Origin: Cryptomeria japonica
Taxonomy: Eukaryota; Streptophyta; Pinopsida; Cupressales; Cupressaceae
Length of the DNA: 64,000 bases
NCBI RefSeq assembly: GCF_030272615.1
Contig: NC_081414.1
Coordinates: 48,474,501 to 48,538,500 of the forward strand
Direction: 5' to 3'
Shown: positions 56,641-64,000 of the stretch, one piece after another
How the letters are laid out: each line of letters begins with the position of its first letter
Position numbering within the stretch: the first letter of the stretch is position 1
The notes under the pieces: generated by a model
What the model saw: the letters and a program-made list of their open reading frames with translations, nothing else
Told to the model about the DNA's origin: nothing
The model's database searches: none
Made by a program: the position numbers and the translations under genes

Positions 56641-58300
56641 ATAATCATTACAGAGGACACCGAGACTTCAGAAGAAGAGATAGAAAGACATGCTTAATTG
56701 CTGATGAGGAATTTAAAGATGATAAATCAGATGAGACTGATACAGAGGAAGTTGTTTATGTAGCTATCAAGGATGGATTAGATGAAGAAAGGTATGAAGA
56801 AAAAGCCCTAATATCTCACATAAACACTAATGATTCTTGGATTATAGATAGTGGATGCTCACATCATATGAAAGGAGATAAACACAAATTTGTTATGTTA
56901 GAAGATTATGATGGAGGCTATGTTAGATTTGGTAATGATGCACCGTGTTCGGTAAGAGGTAAAGGATCCATAACACTTCTTGATAAAGCAAGATGCAATG
57001 ATGTTTATTGGGTTGAAGGTTTGAAATACAATTTGTTGAGTGTAGCACAACTAAACAACACAGGTTACCGAATAGAATTTCAGAAAGGAATTGTCAAAGT
57101 TCATGACAAGAATGGAAAGTTAGCTGCTACCAGGACACAAACAAAAGGTAATACATTTCACCTTGACTCAACTCACAATAAGTGTTTGCATGCAAATATT
57201 GATAATACCTGGTTATGGCATAAAATGTTTTGTCATGTTAATTTTGATAATCTGATCAAGATAAGTAAGAAGCACAGAGTAAGAGGTCTACCGACTCTTG
57301 AAAAACCTGAGAATGCTATGTATCGAGGATGCCAGATGGGTAAGATGACAAGATCTAGCTTTACAAGTAAGTCCTACACTTCTAAGGGAATTTTAGATCT
57401 TGTGCACACTGATCTTTGTGGTCCTATGAAAGTTCAAAGTTATTATGGTGATAAGTATTTCATATTATTTGTGGATGATTATTCAAGGACGATGTCAGTA
57501 ATGTTTTTAAAAGAAAAATCAGAAGCTTTTCAAATGTTTAAGTGGTACAAGACTAGAGTTGAAAATGAAACAGGAAGACAACTGAAATGTCTTAGATCAG
57601 ATAGAGGAGGAGAGTTCACATATGATGAGTTCAACCTATTTTGTAATGATCATGGTATTAAAAGACAAGTCTTTGCACCAAGAACTCCACAACAGAATGG
57701 AATAGCTGAAAGAAGAAACAAATCTATTGTGGATTGTGCTAGAACACTGATGATTGGGAAGAAGGTTCCACAAACATTTTGGAGAGAAGCAATAAGCATA
57801 GCTGTTTACACCTTGAACCGAGTTCAATTGAAGAAAGGTACTTTGAAGACACCTTATGAACTCTGGTATGGCGAGAAACATAATGTAAGTTATTTTAAGA
57901 TCTTTGGAAGTAAATGCTAGGTTCATAAAGATGATAGAAATAGCAAGTTTGATCAGAACAGTGAAGAAGGAACATTTCTAGGATATTCTTCTAGAAGCAA
58001 AGCATTTAAATGTCTGATCAGATCATCTAACAAAATAGTAGAAAGTGCAAATGTGAAAATTGATGAATTTGTAGAAAGAATTGATGAAAGGAATTCCAAA
58101 GAATCGGAAGACTATGATGAATTTGTCTATGTGCAACCGAGAAGTCCTACCGAGATAACTATTGAAGAAAATGAGGAAGTTATCCAGTTACCGATTGATG
58201 AAGAAGATCATACAGAGCCTACCAAGCATGTATTAGCCAAGTAGCCAAGTATGTCAGAAGACACCATGCACCAAGTCAGATTATAGGAGATAAGGATGAT
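56641..58300 (+). pseudogene. Copia 2 protease and integrase
   Basis: Protease active site WIIDSGCSHHM near 56838-56870. The integrase zinc-binding part WLWHKMFCHVNFDNLI...YRGCQMGKM has Tyr for one Cys. The core has [18 protein letters not shown] and GIAERRNKS with Asp, Asp, Glu in place. TAG at 57918. An 8-bp duplication (AGCCAAGT) at ~58236-58251, absent from copia 1, shifts the frame. Confidence 0.93.
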
Positions 58301-59890
58301 CCAGTGATGACAAGGAACAAACTAAGACAGAACGCATGTTTGATATCTGAATTTGAACCGAGAATAGTTAAAGAGGCATTTAATAGTGAAGATTGGATAA
58401 ATGCTATGACTGAAGAGATTGATCAAATCAAGAAGAATGACACATGGACACTGGTTCCAAGACCGAAGGACAAAAATGTAATCAGTACAAAGTGGATCTT
58501 CAGAAACAAGCTAAATGAGAAAGGTGAGGTCATTTGGAACAAAGCAAGATTAGTTTGCAAAGGTTATGTCCAAGAAGAAGGAATTGATTATGGTGAGACT
58601 TTTGCACCTATTGCTAGACTTGAAGGAGTTAGAACATTGTTGGCATATGCTACTTTCAAAAACTTCAAGGTATATCAAATGGATGTCAAATCTGCATTTC
58701 TGAATGGAATATTAGAAGAAGAAGTTTTCATTGAACAACCTGAAGGATTTGCTGAAGACAATAATAAAGATCAAGTATGTAAATTGAACAAAGCTTTATA
58801 TGGTTTGAAACAAGCACCTAGAGCATGGTATGAAAGATTGCACTCTTATTTGATTAGGATTGGTTTTATAAGGACATGTGAGAACATCAACATGTACATG
58901 AAGAATGATGAAAATGGAATACTAATCTCAGCCATATTTGTTGATGATATTATATTTTGTGGAAATGACTCTTTATGCAAGAACTTTGGAAATGAAATGA
59001 GAAAAGAATTTGAGATGTCATTAATCTGTGAGATAAATTATTTTATAGGCTTATAGATACTGCAAATGAAAAATGAGACTTTCATTACTCAATCCAAATA
59101 CATAAAGGAAATCTTGAAGAAGTTTGGAATGGAGGATTCAAAGCCAGTAAGTACTCCTATGACTACCAACTGCAAACTATCAAAGAATGATGAATCCGCA
59201 TCTGTTGATGAGACACTCTACCGATCCATGATTGAAAAACTACAATATGTTGTTCACAATAGGCCAAATATAGCACATGCAGTAGGTATTGTTGCAAGAT
59301 TCTCTGCAGATCCTAAGGAAATTCACATGACAACAATCAAAAGAATTTTCAGATACTTGAAAGGCACTGAAGATTATGGCTTAGTATATTAGAAAGGAAA
59401 TGATTTTGATCTAAAAGTTTATACTGATGCTGATTGGGTAGGGAACATTGATGACAGAAAAAACACAAGTGGAGGAGCTTTCTTCTTAGGAGAAAGACTA
59501 GTGAGTTGGCTTAGCAAGAAACAAGGATGTGTTTCTCAGTCAACAGCCGGAGCTGAATATGTTGCAGCAGCACTGAATTGTACCAACATTGCATGGATCA
59601 AACAACTGTTGGAAGGTATAAATGAGAGAGTTACCGAGCCAGTAACTATATTCTGTGACAATACTAGTGCCATTAATATTTCAAAGAGCCCTGTTATGCA
59701 CTCTAAGACAAAGCACATATCCATCAAATATCATTATCTTAGAGAAGAAGCTCAAGAGAAGAAAGTGGTGTTGGAATATGTTAACACAAAGGAGCAAATA
59801 GCTGATATCTTCACCAAGCCACTACCTAAGGACAGTTTTGAATATCTCAGAAGTAAGTTAGGGGTCCTACCCCTATCTTTTATTCACTGA
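58301..59890 (+). pseudogene. Copia 2 reverse transcriptase and RNase H
   Basis: [57 protein letters not shown] and catalytic FVDDIIF (usual copia form is YVDD; copia 1 has FVDD too, so it is a family trait). RNase H: VYTDADWVGNIDDRKNTSGG, SWLSKKQGCVSQSTAGAEYV, KTKHISIKYHYLREE. Stops TAG at 59054 and ~59390. Otherwise in one frame from 58304 to 59890. Confidence 0.94.
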
Positions 59891-60391
59891 CCGAGTTCGG
59901 TGAACACATCACTTCGATGACTCTATTGAATATCTTTTGGGGAGCTGATGCTAGAGTGATACACTTTAGAATGTTTTTCTAAAAGTGTACTGGAAATATT
60001 ACTGGAATAATATAGTAAATGATACAGGGAACAAGAATTGTAAACAAATGCTGTGACCGAGACTCAGTTGATACACAACAGTAGGAAATAACTTCTTACA
60101 GAAAGAAATTATGTTTTAGTTCTATTCTTTTTGGCATTGTTGTCAAAGGGGGAGAAGACTAAGAAGGAGGACCAAGAAGGAGAAGACCTACCCAGGGGGA
60201 GAAGACCAAGAAGGAGAAGACCTACCAAAAGGGGAGAAGACTGAGAGAAGACTACAGATTGAAATAAAGACTGAAAATAGAAGAGAAGTCTGATGTATGG
60301 GGGAGAGCATTTCAGCATTTCAGAATCACAACAATCCAAATTTTTAAAGGTTAAATCAATTGGTTTTGCCATCAATGCCAAAGGGGGAGAT
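59891..60391 (+). other. Copia 2 3' UTR and polypurine tract
   Basis: It has the same arrangement as in copia 1: purine-rich tracts (GGGGGAGAAGA(C/T)(C/T)AAGAAGGAG) at 60148-60240 and the polypurine tract AAAGGGGGAGAT at 60380-60391. Confidence 0.8.
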
Positions 60392-61887
60392 TCTTGGCAG
60401 TGTTACAAGGATATTGAGAAGGTTGTTGATGATTATGGACATAACTGATTAAAGATGTTTTACTATCTTAATATTATTATTTTGTCATTGATGTCAAGAA
60501 ATTGATTTTCTAATTCAGTATGATGTTGCCATATCTTAAGAAATATGATATGAAGATTATAAAGAAGTCGGTAAAGACACATGAAAGAATATGATGAATA
60601 AGGGGATAAGTTATTCAATGGGCAACTCTACCGAGTTAGAGAGTGATGAGATCTTGATGTTTTAGATTGTTTTAACATCATACATATGTTGTAAAATGTA
60701 AAGGTTAATACTATACTGTGTTATCAAGCAAGGAACCTAGTCGGTAAACCCTAAGGAACCTAGTCGGTAAACCCTAAGGTTATCGCAGTCGATTAATGTA
60801 GACAAAATGTCTACCGAGTAAAGTTTAGTATTCACCGAGTTGTAATCGGGCTATAACAAAATGCATTTAATGTTTACATGTGATATTTAATGAAAGATGC
60901 TGATGAGCTGGAACAGATCAATGATTGGCAAGCCATGGAAGAAGTTTGTTAACAAATCTAAGGCAATGGAAAGTCGACAAGAAGATCTACAACTCAGATT
61001 AAACCACATTACCTTAACACAAGTTCCAAGGTGAATGTGCAAGTTCCAAGGTGGGGTAAAACATTTTCAGATCGAAAGATACAATGAACCTGGACAAGAT
61101 TGAAGATCTGATGGCTATGATTGATCATGGGATATGTGATCAAGGAGATTAAGCGGTTAGAAGATTGTTTATAAATAAGGAACTATTGATAAACAATGGA
61201 TGCGGGCAAGTGTATGCACAGGGATGCTACATAGTGATTACCGAGCACAGAAGCTTGAAGACCTGTTAGAATAACAGAGTATTGATGCCCAGCAGATTGA
61301 CAAGATTAGTTCTATGTCTAGATTGTATTGAACAAATAGGAATTTTCTTTAGCATTTTAGATGTGAAGTTGCAGATAGATTGTATTACTGTTATTTTGTG
61401 AAAGTGATAGGAAATCTCTTAACCGAGTGGACTTAACAGTCTTATATGTAAATCCTCTAACAAGGTGACATTCTGATTGAGTGTTTGAAATCCTTTGACA
61501 AGGTCACTTCTAACAAAGTGAAGATCCTAACAGATCTGAGGGAAATCCCTTAACCGGGTCACATCTAACAATGTGTTTCATAATCTTTAACAGGATTTGC
61601 TTTTAACTGAGCATACTCTAGAAGAGTATATTTCTTAGTGGGTCCAAAAGCCCACAGTGGTTTTTCCCTATTTGGGTTTCCACGTTAAATTTGGTGTTAT
61701 GAGGTTTATATTGTTCATATGCTTTTTGAGTTTGCATGTTTGACAGTTTTTGTTATATGAGTGATATATATGTTACTGAGGTTGAATCTGATGTTTTTAT
61801 GGATGATTAAGTTTGTATGATTCACCCCCCCACCTCTCATCTTGTTGGCTATTGGATCTGTACTTATATTAAGTATCAAAACTATCA
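60392..61887 (+). repeat. 3' LTR of copia 2
   Basis: 1496 bp. The first bases are TCTTGGCA, so the terminal TG has become TC. Two 23-bp units from 60733. Ends ACTATCA before the duplication GTTTC. Confidence 0.95.
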
Positions 61888-62410
61888 GTTTCATGATCCT
61901 TAATTCTAATTTTGCCACTATCTATGCCATCTTGAATAGATTGTTGAAAATCAAGGCAATCATTAGCATTGTGGTCATGGGTTTGATGAAATGAACAAAA
62001 AGGATGCTTTGATGAAGAAGCATTCTTGCAGACTCTCTTGATTTGTTGTTTTTGAAGGTAATATTTAAAGTTTTGAAGTCTTAGGAATTCATCCATAGAA
62101 AGAGGGGTACCACTTCCTAGGCCTCTTGTAGTAGTTTTGTTGGAGGGTTTATAGGGACACGAATTCCATGCTCAAATTTCCCAATTCCTTGTCCTTTAAA
62201 ACCTTGTTTTGTAATTATATGAAAACCACGATGATAAGAATGTTTTAATTGACTAGATGGAGGAACATGATCATGAATTTCTTTGAAATCTGATGTGTAA
62301 GGAGGGAGAAAAGGATTTGTAGATGAAGGAGGAGTATCATGTGGAATGAGAATCTATTTTCCTTTATCAAGCTTATCCTTTTTGGAAGATTGGGGAGGAA
62401 CATCTTCATC
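61888..62410 (-). pseudogene. Element X G-patch and first zinc knuckle
   Basis: The - strand at ~62165-62225 reads IITKQGFKGQGIGKFEHGIR, a clear G-patch (Gly-Phe...Gly-x-Gly-Ile-Gly...Gly-Ile). After one TAG the frame continues MDEFLRLQNFKYYL and CSFHQTHDHNANDC with FQQSIQDGIDSGKI, a C-x2-H-x4-H-x4-C knuckle like that of element Z. It then runs into the copia 2 insertion. Such motifs are RNA-binding; the order G-patch then knuckle differs from Z, where the knuckle is in gag and the G-patch follows protease. Confidence 0.75.
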
Positions 62411-63634
62411 ATCTAAAAGTTCATTTTTAGTGATTTATATGCGAGGAGAAAGGTCATGAATAAAATGCATGATGTCATCCTCCCTACATAGACTTTGGTG
62501 TTGAAGATAGATCTTGGGAGATAAGGAGGATCTAAAGATGTAATAATGTTGATGTTTTCATATTGCCCCCCTTGCTCAAGGGTATGTGTAGAAGAAGAAG
62601 ATGGATCCATATTACTTTCCAATGCTTTCTCTCTTGTAGAAAGATCAGTGGGTAAAGTAGTAGATCTCATTTCTTTCACACAAGATACCCTAGGAGAGGT
62701 ACAAGGGTTAGGATATTTATATTTAGGATCTACAAAAGCTTTAAGGTGATTAACATAGGAAATGTATTTTGTTAACAACATCACCATAATGCAACATAAA
62801 TGATACATGAAAGCTTTGAGATCTAATTGAAAAGAAAATAATTTGGAAATCCTAACAACACAAAATGACCAAGTGCTTTGAAGAAACATAAGCAACAAGA
62901 AATGGAAAAAACTCCTATTCGACACATGATAAATATATGCAAAAATTAATGTAATCACATGCGAAAGAGCAAGTAAATCCAATTTATTAATTGCCATTAA
63001 AAGTCTCTTAACTAAAATTTGAATTTGCGGAAAAAATAGATTTAAAATTAGGAACGTTTTATGGAAATTAATTTTAAGATGTGAATTTGATGAATTTTGA
63101 ATTTGTGGTTGACCTTAGAGAATGTTAAAATTGATAAAGTATGCTGATTTTCTGGATTTGAGCAGAAAAATAGAGTCAATTCCATCTCCTAAAATTTCAG
63201 GAAAAAAGCTGAGGACCATGGCGGGAACGCACACGGTCCTACCAACTTTTTTCAGAATTTTCAAGGATGATAGAAACTATGATTTTAATGCGGAATCCAA
63301 AAAAAAATCTGATTTGGAGATGTGTAGATCAGTCAAACTTGCAGTCAAAGGTCGAAAATAGAAGAATCTTAAAAATTAGGGTTTTATGATTTAACCATTG
63401 AATTTTCAGAATAAAGAGACATATTTGAATTGCAATTTTGAAATAGAAATCAGATCTGAAACAAGCAATTACAATTTTGCACTTAACAATATTAATTTTC
63501 TCAAAATGAAAAATTAGGGTTTTTATGCAATTAACCTCTAAAATTTGCAAATAGATCAAACTTGAAAATGAAAATTTGAAATTCAAATTACAATTAATCA
63601 GATCTAAGAATGAGAAATTAGAATTAATGTGTAA
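62411..63634 (-). other. Leader and possible gag start of element X
   Basis: A - strand frame of 194 codons (62413-62997) holds a hydrophilic segment (DLSTREKALESNMDPSSSST) after a hydrophobic N-terminal part, but no recognised domain. From ~63000 to the PBS the DNA is AT-rich leader. Two words GGCG-GGAACGCACACGGTCCT at ~63220 and GGGACCATGGCAAGAATG at ~46488 hint at shared sequence between leader and LTR. Confidence 0.4.
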
Positions 63635-63650
63635 GATGTCGGGTTCACCA
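63635..63650 (-). other. Primer binding site of element X
   Basis: TGGTGAACCCGACATC on the - strand, three bases from the LTR; the first 12 bases are the same as in Z. Confidence 0.8.
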
Positions 63651-63653
63651 AAA

Positions 63654-64000
63654 TGTAAAGTGGAAAATTGGATCCTAGTGACTCGTCACCTAGGAGAGAG
63701 AAAGGAAGCCACTAGGATGATTTTCACTTGGAAAGGAACTTTACATTCAAAAGAGGGGTTGAATCCGCTAGATCCAAATCCAAGGAAAATAAGGATGTGA
63801 ATTCTGAGTGGATTGCAAGTGGTTGAAGTGTGATTTACCCTCTTTTGTAAATGATAAAGTTGACTTCTTGACTATGTGGAAAAGGGAGAAGAAATGAGTG
63901 AAATGAGGAGCTACCAGTTCGGGATCGTGCTATAATTTTGGATCTGAGTAATTAGACTGATGTGAATCTGCCTTGCAAATTTGGAGAAAAGTTGTCGGGA
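63654..64000 (-). repeat. 5' LTR of element X, continues past the window
   Basis: Starts TGTAAAGTGGAAAATTGG and matches 46300 onward. About 160 bp at ~63813-63972 is absent from the left copy. The window ends inside it. Confidence 0.85.

Larger units (their letters stand above)
54094..61887 (+). mobile_element. Complete Ty1/copia element 2, TSD GTTTC
   Basis: LTRs at 54094-55633 (1540 bp) and 60392-61887 (1496 bp) bound gag, protease, integrase, RT and RNase H in copia order. The duplication GTTTC is at 54089-54093 and 61888-61892. Most of the LTR length difference is explained by two extra 23-bp repeat units in the left copy. It is inserted in the gag-like frame of element X. Confidence 0.97.

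Noticed and set aside
62413-62997. Membrane protein gene on the - strand
   Set aside because: The hydrophobic start is AT-derived and the frame lies between X's leader and its G-patch; treated as part of X.

Overview
The window is plant nuclear DNA that consists almost entirely of transposable elements, many inserted into one another. The evidence is plant-type Ty3/gypsy chromoviruses, a gypsy element with two RNase H domains, Ty1/copia elements primed by initiator Met-tRNA (PBS TGGTATCAGAGC), a LINE with a plant-type terminal RNase H, a tRNA-derived SINE, a hAT-like element and a plant mobile domain (PMD) reading frame. No intact host gene, rRNA gene or functional tRNA gene is visible. The scale of nesting suggests a seed plant with a large genome, perhaps a gymnosperm; the species cannot be read from the sequence.

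Left part. 1-~4812 is the 3' half of a decayed chromovirus (G, + strand) with its 3' LTR. 4843-5985 is a 5'-truncated LINE tail. 5986-8034 is AT-rich DNA ending in the start of a host-like exon of the glyoxalase I/VOC type, which is split at codon 15 by a complete copia element (R, 8035-13459, - strand, TSD GTTGG). R has 171-bp LTRs with TA...TA ends, and its right LTR carries a SINE. After more AT-rich DNA, 16150-17885 is an LTR (E, - strand) with an 807-bp hAT-like element inserted just upstream of its TATA box, followed by about 3 kb of non-coding C/A-rich DNA.

Right part. A gypsy element Y (- strand; LTR end at 21772) carries a PMD reading frame on the opposite (+) strand, with its own TATA box and a 40-bp tandem array in front. 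Inside that frame sit Z (23769-39959, complete 16.2-kb gypsy, - strand, TSD CTAGA, both LTRs 1871 bp and nearly identical) and chromovirus W (from 40792, - strand). W's right LTR is interrupted by gypsy-like X (from 46300, - strand, no pol seen). X is interrupted by copia 1 (46893-51313, + strand, 5'-truncated) and by copia 2 (54094-61887, + strand, complete, TSD GTTTC). The nesting order Y > W > X > copia gives a relative history; Z is an independent and apparently very recent insertion into Y.

Every element polyprotein here carries premature stops or frameshifts. In G, 18 of the first 19 stops are TAG, as expected from C-to-T decay of methylated CAG codons. The youngest element, Z, still reads through almost all of gag-pol apart from four stops and one frameshift.
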